Below are positions 55,937 through 64,000 of a DNA stretch of 64,000 nucleotides, in pieces. The notes beneath the pieces were generated by a model. It had not been told where the DNA came from. It saw nothing but the letters and a program-made list of their open reading frames with translations, and did not search any database. The stretch comes from an uncultured Eubacteriales bacterium (GTDB lineage Bacteria > Bacillota > Clostridia > Oscillospirales > Acutalibacteraceae): assembly GCA_934462705.1 (NCBI GenBank), contig CAKSIH010000002.1, positions 1 through 64,000 of the forward strand, written 5' to 3'. How positions within the stretch are numbered: position 1 is the first letter of the stretch; each line of letters opens with the position of its first letter. A program made the translations under genes and the position numbers.

Positions 55937-58063
55937 ATGAGAAAAGCAGATATTAATAAAAATACATACGAAGGTAGGAAATTTCATCGATTGCTAAACT
56001 TTAGGCATTCGCCGGTAGGTTCTGTATCATATAAGGTGTTTAAAACAATTATGATTATAGTTTTAGTTAATGCATTTGTGGCATTTAGCGTTTTTTTATA
56101 TTTTCTGTTTTCTATTAAGGAAAACACAGTTGCGTATGACATGAAAGCTGCTAAATTAAATTTAACAAGTTTTATTTATGTAAAAGATGAAAAAGGCGAT
56201 TTTAAAGAATATGATAGAGTTTATGATATAGAAAATAGGGTTTGGGTAGATTTTCAAAATATACCGAAAAACATGACTAACGCGATTATTGCAATAGAAG
56301 ATAAAAGATTTTTTGACCATCATGGTGTAGATTGGAAAAGGACTACGAGTGCTGCACTTAATTTGCTTGGTGGAAGGAGTAATTATGGTGGATCAACATT
56401 AACTCAGCAATTAGTAAAGAATCTTACTGAGGAAAATGAACCTAGTATAACGAGGAAAGTGAAAGAGATTTTCAGGGCGACAAGTTTTGAAAAAGAATAT
56501 TCTAAAGATGAAATTTTAGAGGCCTATTTAAATGTAGTTAACTTTGGAAGTGGCTGTAGGGGTGTTCAATCTGCTGCACAGAGATACTTTAATAAAAAAA
56601 TTCAAGAGTGCTCGGTGGCAGAATGTGCTACAATTGCAGGCATAACACAAAATCCAACTGCATTTAATCCATTTTTTCACCCAGAGGCAAACAAAAAACG
56701 AAGAGAAACCGTAATTAATGAAATGTTTGAACAGGGAAAAATCACCAAGACTGAATTTGATGCAGCTATGAAGGAATCTTCTGAAATGCAGTTTGCAAGT
56801 GCCGCATCGGATGATGAAGATACAGCAGTGCCTGTTAGAAACTGGTATGTTGAGGCAATGTTCTGTGATATAATTAATGACTTATCATTAAAATATAAAA
56901 TAAGCAAGGATACTGCAAGTGAAATGCTGTTTACCCAAGGATTTCAAATTTACAGTGCCATGGATGAGAAGGCTCAAAATGCAGCAGAGTCTGTCATAAG
57001 TGATGGCTCTTTAATGCCACCGGATAAAAAAATAGAAGTCGGTTACGTTATGATGGATTTTAATGGTAGGGTTTTAGCAAGTGTTGGCTCTCGTGAGAAA
57101 AAAACAGGAAATCTATGGTTTGACAGAGCTAATAAGGCAAGAAGACAGCCGGGGTCCGCTATAAAACCAATAGCAGTTTATGCGCCTGCAATTGATTTGG
57201 GCCTTTGTAATTATTCATCCATCATTCCTGATCAACCAATACCTAATTTTTATGGAGATGGAAAGCCAGGACCGAACAATTGGTATGGCGGTTACAAGGG
57301 AGATGTAACATTACAATGGGCTGTGCAGCAATCTGCAAATGCTCCTGCAGCTCAAGTTTTAAGCAGACTTACATGTGCCAAAAGCTATGACTTTTTAACA
57401 AAAAAATTGGGTTTTCATAGTATAGGTGATGAAGATAAATTTAATATGTCTGGGCTTGCTATGGGTGGATTTACTCATGGTGTAACTGTTAAAGAGATGA
57501 CTGCAGCTTTTCAAATTTTCGGCAATGGAGGAATCTACAACAAGCCATTTACATATTTTTATGTTAAAGACAGAAACGGAAACACAATTTTAGATAATAC
57601 AAATCAAATTGGTTCAAGGGCTATTAAGGAGGAAACGGCAACTATAGTAAACCGCCTTTTAAGAACGGTTGTAACTCAAGGAACCGGTAAGGGTGCAGAT
57701 ATAGAAAATTTTGAAGTTGTAGGCAAAACAGGAAGCACCAACGATGATAAAGACAGTTGGTTTATAGGAGAAACTCCGGTTGCTGTAGCAGGAATTTGGA
57801 CAGGGTATGATTCGCCAAGAAAGCTTCCTAACATAGGATTTTCAAAAAGAATGTGGAAAGCGATTATGGAAAAATATGTTGCAGGAAAGGAAAGTAAAGC
57901 ATATAATCTTAGTGAAAATGTAAAGCAGATTGGTTACTGCGGGGAAACAGGTATGCAAGCGGTGCCAGGTGTATGTCCTGAATGTATACAAGGATATTTT
58001 TCGTTATCTAATGAACCTAAAATATGTACGAAACACACTGGGTTTGAAAATTTTAGTAACTAA
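55937..58063 (+). CDS. Class A penicillin-binding protein (PBP1A-like)
   Basis: A 708-residue bifunctional peptidoglycan synthase. One N-terminal anchor (about 36-58) precedes the GT51 transglycosylase with AIIAIEDKRFFDHHGVDWKR and YGGSTLTQQLVKN. The transpeptidase has RQPGSAIKP (SxxK), QQSANAP (SxN) and VGKTGSTND (KTG). A short Cys-bearing tail (GYCGETGMQAVPGVCPEC) ends the protein. Start ATG with a distant GGAG. Confidence 0.95.
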   Translation: MRKADINKNTYEGRKFHRLLNFRHSPVGSVSYKVFKTIMIIVLVNAFVAFSVFLYFLFSIKENTVAYDMKAAKLNLTSFIYVKDEKGDFKEYDRVYDIENRVWVDFQNIPKNMTNAIIAIEDKRFFDHHGVDWKRTTSAALNLLGGRSNYGGSTLTQQLVKNLTEENEPSITRKVKEIFRATSFEKEYSKDEILEAYLNVVNFGSGCRGVQSAAQRYFNKKIQECSVAECATIAGITQNPTAFNPFFHPEANKKRRETVINEMFEQGKITKTEFDAAMKESSEMQFASAASDDEDTAVPVRNWYVEAMFCDIINDLSLKYKISKDTASEMLFTQGFQIYSAMDEKAQNAAESVISDGSLMPPDKKIEVGYVMMDFNGRVLASVGSREKKTGNLWFDRANKARRQPGSAIKPIAVYAPAIDLGLCNYSSIIPDQPIPNFYGDGKPGPNNWYGGYKGDVTLQWAVQQSANAPAAQVLSRLTCAKSYDFLTKKLGFHSIGDEDKFNMSGLAMGGFTHGVTVKEMTAAFQIFGNGGIYNKPFTYFYVKDRNGNTILDNTNQIGSRAIKEETATIVNRLLRTVVTQGTGKGADIENFEVVGKTGSTNDDKDSWFIGETPVAVAGIWTGYDSPRKLPNIGFSKRMWKAIMEKYVAGKESKAYNLSENVKQIGYCGETGMQAVPGVCPECIQGYFSLSNEPKICTKHTGFENFSN

Positions 58064-58176
58064 TAAAATATTTTTATGCTATAATTTTTGCAATAAATTA
58101 GATATAGGTATATCATAAATTGAATTTTTTAATATACTGAAATTAATGATACTTTTAATTAGGAAGGGATAAAAAT

Positions 58177-59388
58177 ATGGGTTTGATAGTTCAAAAATTT
58201 GGAGGGACGTCTGTAGCAAATGCGGAGTTAATTTTTAATGTAGCGAAGATTATTACTGAGGCATATACTAGGGGAAATGACATAGTAGTTGTAGTTTCAG
58301 CCCAGGGAGATATGACTGATGTTCTTATAGACAAAGCACTTGAAATAAATAAAAATGGATCCAAAAGAGAAATGGATGTTCTTTTATCATCTGGGGAACA
58401 AATTTCGATAGCACTTTTAGCTATGGCTATAGAAAAAATGGGCTTCCCAGTAGTATCTCTTCTTGGTTGGCAGGCAGGTGTAATGACAAGTTCGACTTAT
58501 GGAAGTGCAATGATAACCAAAATTGATCCGGGCAGAATAAAAAAAGAATTAGACAAAAAAAATATTGTTATAGTTGCAGGTTTTCAAGGTTTAAACAAAT
58601 ATTATGATGTAACCACCTTAGGTAGGGGTGGTTCTGATACAAGTGCAGTTGGGATAGCCGCAGTTTTAAATGCAGATTTATGTCAAATATATACGGATGT
58701 TGAGGGTGTATATACAGCAGATCCTCGTAAGGTAAAGGGTGCCTTTAAAATTGACTGCATTTCTTATGACGAAATGCTCGAACTTGCAACATTAGGTGCG
58801 CAAGTTTTAAATAATCGTTCTGTAGAGATTGCGAAGAAGCACAACATAGAACTAGAGGTTTTATCCAGTTTTGTGAATAAAAGAGGCACAATTGTTAAGG
58901 AGGTTGCAAATATGGAAAAAATGCTTATAAGTGGGGTTGCTAAGGATGACAATGTAGCGAGAATATCGATTATAAACGTGCCAGATTTACCGGGTTGGGC
59001 CTTTAAAATTTTTTCAAAGCTTGCAGCGCGAGATATAAATGTAGATATTATATTGCAATCTATAGGAAGGAAGGAAACAAAGGATATAACATTTACTGTC
59101 ACGCAGGATCAGCTGGAGGCTGCTGTTGAAGCCCTTAACAGTTACTGTAGCACGATGGAGAACACAAAAGTTGTTTTTGATGCTAATGTTTCGAAAGTTT
59201 CCATAGTAGGTGCAGGAATGGAAACTCACTCAGGGGTTGCTGCAAAAATGTTTGAAGCACTTTACACTGCACAGATAAACATACAAATGATTGCAACGAG
59301 TGAAATAAAAATTTCGGTTTTGGTTGATCAAAGTGAAGGAGACGAAGCTGTTAATGTAATTCACGATACTTTTTTTAGTAGTATTTGA
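58177..59388 (+). CDS. lysC: Aspartokinase
   Basis: A 403-residue first enzyme of lysine, threonine and methionine synthesis. The catalytic domain has the start VQKFGGTSVANAE and TTLGRGGSDTSAVGIAA; two C-terminal ACT domains (about 260-400, MLISGVAKDDNVARISI) give feedback control. No lysine riboswitch is seen in the 113 bp before it. GGAAGGG precedes ATG. Confidence 0.95.
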   Translation: MGLIVQKFGGTSVANAELIFNVAKIITEAYTRGNDIVVVVSAQGDMTDVLIDKALEINKNGSKREMDVLLSSGEQISIALLAMAIEKMGFPVVSLLGWQAGVMTSSTYGSAMITKIDPGRIKKELDKKNIVIVAGFQGLNKYYDVTTLGRGGSDTSAVGIAAVLNADLCQIYTDVEGVYTADPRKVKGAFKIDCISYDEMLELATLGAQVLNNRSVEIAKKHNIELEVLSSFVNKRGTIVKEVANMEKMLISGVAKDDNVARISIINVPDLPGWAFKIFSKLAARDINVDIILQSIGRKETKDITFTVTQDQLEAAVEALNSYCSTMENTKVVFDANVSKVSIVGAGMETHSGVAAKMFEALYTAQINIQMIATSEIKISVLVDQSEGDEAVNVIHDTFFSSI

Positions 59389-59413
59389 TGTAAAAAGGGG
59401 AAGGGGATACAAG

Positions 59414-59701
59414 ATGATAACTAAGGAAGAGGTTTACAGGATGTCCCAAATTGCAAAGATATCTGTTACAGAAGCAGAGCTCTTAGAATTTACAGAGGAT
59501 ATAAATGATATTTTAAGGTTTGTTGATACAAAAGACGAATCTAACCATAAAGATGACGAATTTTGCAGTTTACACAATCTTGAAAATGTATTTCGTGAGG
59601 ACAACGAAATAAGTTCCATTGCTGCAGAAGAAGCCTTACAGAATGCTGCAAGCAGGACTGGAGACTTTTTTTCAATTAATTTTGTCAATGCAGGAGGTTA
59701 A
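59414..59701 (+). CDS. gatC: Asp/Glu-tRNA amidotransferase subunit C
   Basis: A 95-residue subunit of the GatCAB transamidosome. Start after AAGGGGAAGGGG. Typical C-subunit features are the MITKEEVYRMSQIAKISVTE start and LEFTEDINDILRFVD. It stabilises GatA and opens the gatCAB operon 25 bp after lysC. Confidence 0.93.
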   Translation: MITKEEVYRMSQIAKISVTEAELLEFTEDINDILRFVDTKDESNHKDDEFCSLHNLENVFREDNEISSIAAEEALQNAASRTGDFFSINFVNAGG

Positions 59702-59703
59702 AA

Positions 59704-61170
59704 ATGTTTAAAAGTAAAATAAAATATATAAAAAATTTACTTGAAACAAGGCAAATATCCTGTGAAGAACTTACGATAAAATATCTTAGTGCGATTCAAG
59801 ATTTAAATGAAAGTATTAATGCTTACAACAACATTACAGGGGATGTTGCTCTTAAAATTGCGAAAAAAGTCGATGAAAAACTATCAAGGGGGGAGGCACT
59901 TTTACCACTTGAGGGCATACCTATGACGCTTAAAGACAATATATCTACGAAGGGGATAAAAACAACTTGCTGTTCTGATATGCTCAGAGACTATGTTCCA
60001 CCATACGATGCAACGGTGTGGAAAATTTTAAAGGATCAGAATGCTATTTTGCTTGGAAAAACTAATATGGACGAGTTTGCGATGGGGTGCTCATGTGGGA
60101 CATCCTGTTTTGGTGGCTCGAAAAATCCCTATGATGTGACTAAGGTTCCGGGAGGAAGCTCTGGGGGAGCTGCAGCAGCCATTGCAGCAAATTTAGCGGT
60201 TTATGCTTTAGGTTCAGATACGGGAGGTTCAATAAGACAGCCTTCTAGCTTTTGTGGCATAGTTGGAATGAAACCTACATATGGTACAATTTCAAGGTAT
60301 GGTCTTATTGCTTTTGCATCAAGCCTTGATCAAATAGGGCCAATGGCTTCAAATGTTGAGGATGCAGCCATTGTGTATGACGCTTTAAGTAAAAAAGATG
60401 TAATGGATTCTACGTCAAATGTAAAGAATGGATATTTTTGTGCCGATACATTAAACAAAAGTATAAAGGGTTTAAAAATAGGCTTACCCAAACAGTACTT
60501 TGAAGGGCTTAGTAAAGATGTTGAACGTGCTATAGTGAATGCAATAAAAGTTTACGAGTCTCTTGGTGCAACAATGGTTCCACTTGATATGCCAAACATT
60601 AAATTTTCATTGCCGATTTATTATATTTTAGCTTGTGCGGAGGGGTCTTCAAATATAGCAAGGTTTGACGGAATTAGGTATGGTTATAGAAGTGCAGAAT
60701 ATAGCAATGTAAATGATTTAATTTCAAAAACCAGAGAAAAAGGTTTTGGTGCGGAGGTAAAAAGACGTCTTCTTCTTGGGACTTATGTTTTAAGTGAAGG
60801 TCAATTTGAAAAATACTATAAAGAAGCCCTAAAGATTAGATGCATGATTGTGGAATCATTTAAGGATGCATTTGAAAAGTGTGACGTAATACTAAGCTCA
60901 ACCGTGCCTAGCACAGCCTTTGCGCATGATTTTGTTCCGGAGGACCAAATGGATGCATACATGACAGACATTTGCACGGTTCCTGTAAATATGGCTGGAC
61001 TTTCTGCGATATCGGTACCGTGCGGGATGGATACCAAAGGGTTGCCAATTGGGATGCAGATAATAGGAAACAGCTTTTGTGATGCAAGGGTATTAAATGT
61101 AGCGTATCAGTTTGAAAGAACTCTTTGTGAAAACAAATTTTACCGACTTAATTTGGGGGTGGAGCTATGA
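59704..61170 (+). CDS. gatA: Asp/Glu-tRNA amidotransferase subunit A
   Basis: A 488-residue amidase that releases ammonia from glutamine for tRNA-bound Asp/Glu. The Ser-Ser-Lys triad is visible in IPMTLKDNISTKG (Lys) and VPGGSSGGAAAAIAANLA with GSDTGGSIRQPSSF (Ser). It starts 2 bp after gatC and overlaps gatB by 4 bases. Confidence 0.97.
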   Translation: MFKSKIKYIKNLLETRQISCEELTIKYLSAIQDLNESINAYNNITGDVALKIAKKVDEKLSRGEALLPLEGIPMTLKDNISTKGIKTTCCSDMLRDYVPPYDATVWKILKDQNAILLGKTNMDEFAMGCSCGTSCFGGSKNPYDVTKVPGGSSGGAAAAIAANLAVYALGSDTGGSIRQPSSFCGIVGMKPTYGTISRYGLIAFASSLDQIGPMASNVEDAAIVYDALSKKDVMDSTSNVKNGYFCADTLNKSIKGLKIGLPKQYFEGLSKDVERAIVNAIKVYESLGATMVPLDMPNIKFSLPIYYILACAEGSSNIARFDGIRYGYRSAEYSNVNDLISKTREKGFGAEVKRRLLLGTYVLSEGQFEKYYKEALKIRCMIVESFKDAFEKCDVILSSTVPSTAFAHDFVPEDQMDAYMTDICTVPVNMAGLSAISVPCGMDTKGLPIGMQIIGNSFCDARVLNVAYQFERTLCENKFYRLNLGVEL

Positions 61171-62600
61171 GTTATAATTTAACAATTGGACTGGAAACTC
61201 ATATTGAGCTTTCTACCAAAACAAAAATGTTTTGCGGGTGTAGCACAAAGTTTGGAGCAAAACCTAATTCTCAATGCTGTCCTGTTTGTTTAGGCTTGCC
61301 GGGAGGTTTACCTGTTTTAAATAAAAAGGTTGTAGAAAATGCAATAAAGGCTGGTATAGCTACAGGATGCAGTATAAATAAGTTATCAAAACTTGAAAGA
61401 AAAAATTATTTCTATCCGGATTTAGCTAAAGCATACCAAATTTCACAACGCTACATGCCAGTTTGTAAAGATGGCCATATAAGGCTAGATTCTGGTAAGT
61501 CTATTAAAATAACTGATATACATATTGAAGAGGATGCAGGAAAAATTATTTACGAAGATGGAAAGATTTTAATTGATTATAATAGAAGCGGGGTGCCACT
61601 AATTGAGATTGTAACGGCACCGGATTTCAACAATGCACAAGAAGCTGTTGAATATGAAAATAAATTAATTAAAATTATGCGTCATATAGGCATATCTGAT
61701 TGTAGAATGGAAGAGGGATCGGTTCGGATAGATATTAATGTGTCTGTTAGTAAAGAAGATCGTCTTTTGGGAACGAAGGTTGAAATAAAAAATATAAATT
61801 CTTTAAAGAACTTAAAAAGGGCTATAATTTTTGAAAAAGACAGACAAGTTTCAATTTTAGAATCTTTGGGAAAGGTGCAAATGGAGACCAGAAGATTTGA
61901 TGAAAAAACGGGCAAGACACAAGCTATGCGTCAAAAAGAAAACACAAGTGATTATAGATATTTTGCAGATCCAGATCTTCCACCTATAAAGATAAGTGAG
62001 GACTGGATATGTGAAATAAAAAATGATATGCCAATTTCACTTGAAAAAAAAATTAAAATTTATAAAGAGAAGTATAATATTCCAATAAAAGATGCAGAAA
62101 CTATACTAAAGTACAATAAAGCGGCTTATTTTTTTGAAGAGGCCTCTAAGAATGTAAAAAATAAGACATTAGTGATTAATTTTATTTTAGGAGAAGTATT
62201 TAATGTTTTAGGGTCTGAAAAGGCGAAGCAGGACTTTAACTTAAAAATAGGCCCGGGGGATTTGGAGAGGCTTGCTTTATTAGTTGAAGATGGGAAAATA
62301 CCTTTTAATTTGGCAAGGACTAGACTTAGAAATTTGATTAAAACTGGAGAGTTAGATTTAAGCTTTAATCTTATTAAGGAAGATGAAATAATTTCAATAA
62401 TTAAAACGGTTTTAAAAGAAAACTTAGACATTATAAATGAATATTTAAAGGGAAAAACATCGGCAATAGAACCATTGATAGGCAAAGTAATACGGTACAC
62501 ATCATATGAGGCAAATCCAATAAAAGTCAGAGAAATAATGATCAAATTAATAGATAATACAAATACAAAAGGTAAAAATATTGACAAAAACAGGGAGTAG
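61167..62600 (+). CDS. gatB: Asp/Glu-tRNA amidotransferase subunit B
   Basis: A 477-residue subunit that activates Glu-tRNA(Gln) or Asp-tRNA(Asn). The core GLETHIELSTKTKMFCGC and CCPVCLGLPGGLPVLN carry the zinc Cys set; LERKNYFYPDLAKAYQISQ and DYNRSGVPLIEIVTAPD follow. The C-terminal YqeY-like tail binds tRNA. A promoter for the next gene lies over its stop codon. Confidence 0.96.
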   Translation: MSYNLTIGLETHIELSTKTKMFCGCSTKFGAKPNSQCCPVCLGLPGGLPVLNKKVVENAIKAGIATGCSINKLSKLERKNYFYPDLAKAYQISQRYMPVCKDGHIRLDSGKSIKITDIHIEEDAGKIIYEDGKILIDYNRSGVPLIEIVTAPDFNNAQEAVEYENKLIKIMRHIGISDCRMEEGSVRIDINVSVSKEDRLLGTKVEIKNINSLKNLKRAIIFEKDRQVSILESLGKVQMETRRFDEKTGKTQAMRQKENTSDYRYFADPDLPPIKISEDWICEIKNDMPISLEKKIKIYKEKYNIPIKDAETILKYNKAAYFFEEASKNVKNKTLVINFILGEVFNVLGSEKAKQDFNLKIGPGDLERLALLVEDGKIPFNLARTRLRNLIKTGELDLSFNLIKEDEIISIIKTVLKENLDIINEYLKGKTSAIEPLIGKVIRYTSYEANPIKVREIMIKLIDNTNTKGKNIDKNRE

Positions 62601-62609
62601 TGTTATAAT
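62581..62609 (+). promoter_or_regulatory. Promoter inside the gatB 3' end
   Basis: Perfect TTGACA (62581-62586) and TATAAT (62604-62609) with 17 bp. The -35 box is within the last codons of gatB. Confidence 0.82.
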
Positions 62610-62644
62610 TGATATCGCTTTTAACACTTGCAGGGAGGGAATGT

Positions 62645-63316
62645 ATGAATAGTGAAATTGAAGATTTAAAGCCTTGTTATAATTCCCTTCCAGCAACAGA
62701 AACTTTTATTATAACTAAAAAAATTGCATCTTATTTAAGGCTCAAGCGACTTTTGGACATAGTCATATCCTTTACGTGTTTAGTTCTTTTGTTGCCGTTG
62801 CTTTTGCTAATTTCAGTTTTGGTTAGTGTTGATTCTAAAGGATCGGTTATTTTCTCTCAAAAGAGAGTGGGGAAAAATGGTAAATTAATTAAGGTATATA
62901 AATTTAGAACTATGATGCCTGAGGCGCCTGAAAATATTGCAACTGGTGAGCTTGAAGATGCACATTCTTATATAACTAAATCTGGGAAAATACTTAGAAT
63001 GACAAGCCTTGATGAGTTGCCACAGCTAATAAATGTACTAAAGGGAGATATGAGTATAGTTGGTCCAAGGCCTTTAATTCTTGAAGAAGGAGAAATTCAC
63101 AAGCTTAGGTTAAAAAGAGGAGTATATTCTATAAGGCCTGGTATTACGGGTTTAGCTCAAATAAATGGAAGAGACCTTTTAAGCATTGAAGATAAAGTAA
63201 AATTTGATACAATGTACTTACAAAATGTCTCATTAAAGACAGATATGTTAATAATTATTAAGTCTATATTCGTTGTGTTTAGTCATACAGATTTTTTTGA
63301 AGGCAAGCGGAATTAA
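62645..63316 (+). CDS. Undecaprenyl-phosphate sugar phosphotransferase (bacterial sugar transferase)
   Basis: A 223-residue initiating enzyme of polysaccharide synthesis. The ATG at 62645 follows GGGAGG; a TTG twelve codons earlier is on the promoter and is rejected. One membrane helix (IVISFTCLVLLLPLLLLISV) precedes the catalytic part with SQKRVGKNGKLIKVYKFRTM, LRMTSLDELPQLINVLKGDM and VGPRPL. It transfers a sugar phosphate to undecaprenyl phosphate. Partner genes are outside the window. Confidence 0.93.
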   Translation: MNSEIEDLKPCYNSLPATETFIITKKIASYLRLKRLLDIVISFTCLVLLLPLLLLISVLVSVDSKGSVIFSQKRVGKNGKLIKVYKFRTMMPEAPENIATGELEDAHSYITKSGKILRMTSLDELPQLINVLKGDMSIVGPRPLILEEGEIHKLRLKRGVYSIRPGITGLAQINGRDLLSIEDKVKFDTMYLQNVSLKTDMLIIIKSIFVVFSHTDFFEGKRN

Positions 63317-63356
63317 AAAACAAGATAGGTGATTTAATTCACTTACCTTGTTTTTA
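63316..63356 (+). terminator. Terminator after the sugar transferase
   Basis: Arms AAAACAAG...GGTGA and TCACTTACCTTGTTTT (63317-63354), then TATC. It has an internal mismatch. Confidence 0.7.
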
Positions 63357-63486
63357 TCTATTAAAGAATTTTCAGTGAAAGAATTATTTTAATGGTAAAT
63401 ATTCCATTTATATTTTATATATGTTAAAATATTATTGTTTATAAAGATAAAATATTATATTAGCCAAGAAAGGTAGGACTTAATTA

Positions 63487-64000
63487 TGTGGAAATTATTA
63501 AACAAAGTGGCACTGGGGACTGCATTTGTATTTTTTTTATTAAATGTGTTTCCATTAACGTTTGCGCAAGATATTCCAGGGGACACAGAGGATAACCCTA
63601 TTGTAATAAAGTCTTGCGCAGATCTGGAGGTTTTTTCTCAAGATGTGTCAAGTGGAAATAGCTATGCGGGCAAGTTTGTACGCCTTGATGATGATATTTA
63701 CATAACTAAACATGAGGTTCCAAATGGTGGAGCGGTAAAGTGGGAGCCCATAGGTTTTGCAGCTTTTAATTTCTACAATAAAGAAAAGCTAGTAAAAACT
63801 AAATCTTTCGATGGTTTTTTTGATGGAAATGGTAAGACAATATATTGTAATATAAATGGATTTTATCAATCAGATCAATTTTGCAAGGCTAGTGCAATTT
63901 TTGGTTGTTTAGGAAAAAATGGAGTTATTAAAAATTTAACTGTGAATGGAAGAGTTGAAACAGATAATATAAAAATTAGTCCAGCAGTTCTTTGTAATGT
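63487..64000 (+). CDS. Secreted GLUG-like surface protein, 5' part
   Basis: An open frame from ATG 63487 (after AAAGGTAGGACT) to the window end, at least 171 residues, partial. The signal peptide is MWKLLNKVALGTAFVFFLLN with cleavage near FAQ. The mature part has CADLEVFSQDVSSG, then FDGFFDGNGKTIYCN, then a SAIFGCLGKNGVIKNLTVNG segment. This matches GLUG-type repeats of beta-helical surface proteins (F-G-x-F-D-G-N-G-K-T-I followed by an I-F-G...I-x-N-L module). It is probably a large adhesin-like protein. Confidence 0.78.

Noticed and set aside
58064..58176. Lysine riboswitch before aspartokinase
   Set aside because: The spacer is only 113 bp, AT-rich and has none of the L-box core motifs.

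Overview
The window is AT-rich chromosomal DNA from a Gram-positive, Clostridia-type member of the Firmicutes. The evidence is consistent strong Shine-Dalgarno sites (AAGGAGG), sigma-A promoters with 17-bp spacers, GatCAB transamidosome genes, MutS2, RecO with a YqzL-like partner, CdaA/CdaR, a yaaO-yaaQ-holB-yaaT-trmN6-rsmI array as in Bacillus/Clostridium, an S-box (SAM-I) riboswitch before metK, GH25 lysozymes and two-subunit serine dehydratase. Possible spore-coat GerQ-like and BofC-like proteins hint at a spore former or a descendant of one. I cannot name the species; Oscillospirales-like is a guess. No rRNA, CRISPR array, transposase or intact prophage is seen.

Layout. 1-2.2 kb: the broken end of a Card1/Can2 (DUF1887)-like nuclease, a secreted octapeptide-repeat protein, and a low-complexity protein with a possible GerQ-like end. 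2.3-5.4 kb: a peptide island. It holds an NHLP-type RiPP precursor, a leader-only paralogue and a radical SAM/SPASM enzyme, facing three double-glycine-leader small proteins with their own promoters. 5.5-15.9 kb: pyruvate kinase, a VanY-like protein lacking its zinc and catalytic residues, serine dehydratase, rpsO-pnp and several small unknowns. 16-22.8 kb: the decarboxylase-DarA-HolB-RicT-ferredoxin-TrmN6-RsmI cluster, a secreted GH25 lysozyme and an HdeD-like membrane protein. 22.9-25.2 kb: a tandem duplication of secreted coiled-coil protein genes with near-identical ends and different middles, one copy frameshifted. 25.2-32.4 kb: an orphan OppA-like lipoprotein, trmL, the glycolytic pgk-tpiA-gpmI genes and a coiled-coil protein with a Nif11-like start.

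32.5-38.4 kb: GH25-LysM endolysin, two tRNAs, a holin-like protein, the folE-folP-folB-folK operon, five tRNAs, a Cys-rich small protein divergent from a ribbon-helix-helix regulator with twin operators, and a GC-rich perfect four-way-junction palindrome. 38.4-54.7 kb: mutS2-recO-yqzL, DUF3343 plus NifS-like desulfurase, c-di-AMP synthase cdaA-cdaR, a glycosyltransferase and flippase-like pair, an orphan BtuF-like lipoprotein, an FHA-FtsW fusion with a class B PBP, rpsT, rubrerythrin, a Nif11-type GG-leader peptide, and metK under a SAM riboswitch. 55-64 kb: small exported proteins, a class A PBP, aspartokinase, gatCAB, a sugar-phosphate transferase with its promoter inside gatB, and the start of a GLUG-like surface protein cut by the window end.

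Themes. Housekeeping genes are interleaved with an unusually rich set of leader-bearing peptides (NHLP, Nif11 and bacteriocin-type GG leaders). No matching peptidase-transporter is present, so export and maturation must be supplied elsewhere. The main candidates for new biology are the NHLP/radical SAM locus with its leader-only protein and flanking GG proteins, the four-way-junction palindrome, and the duplicated secreted proteins with exchanged middles.
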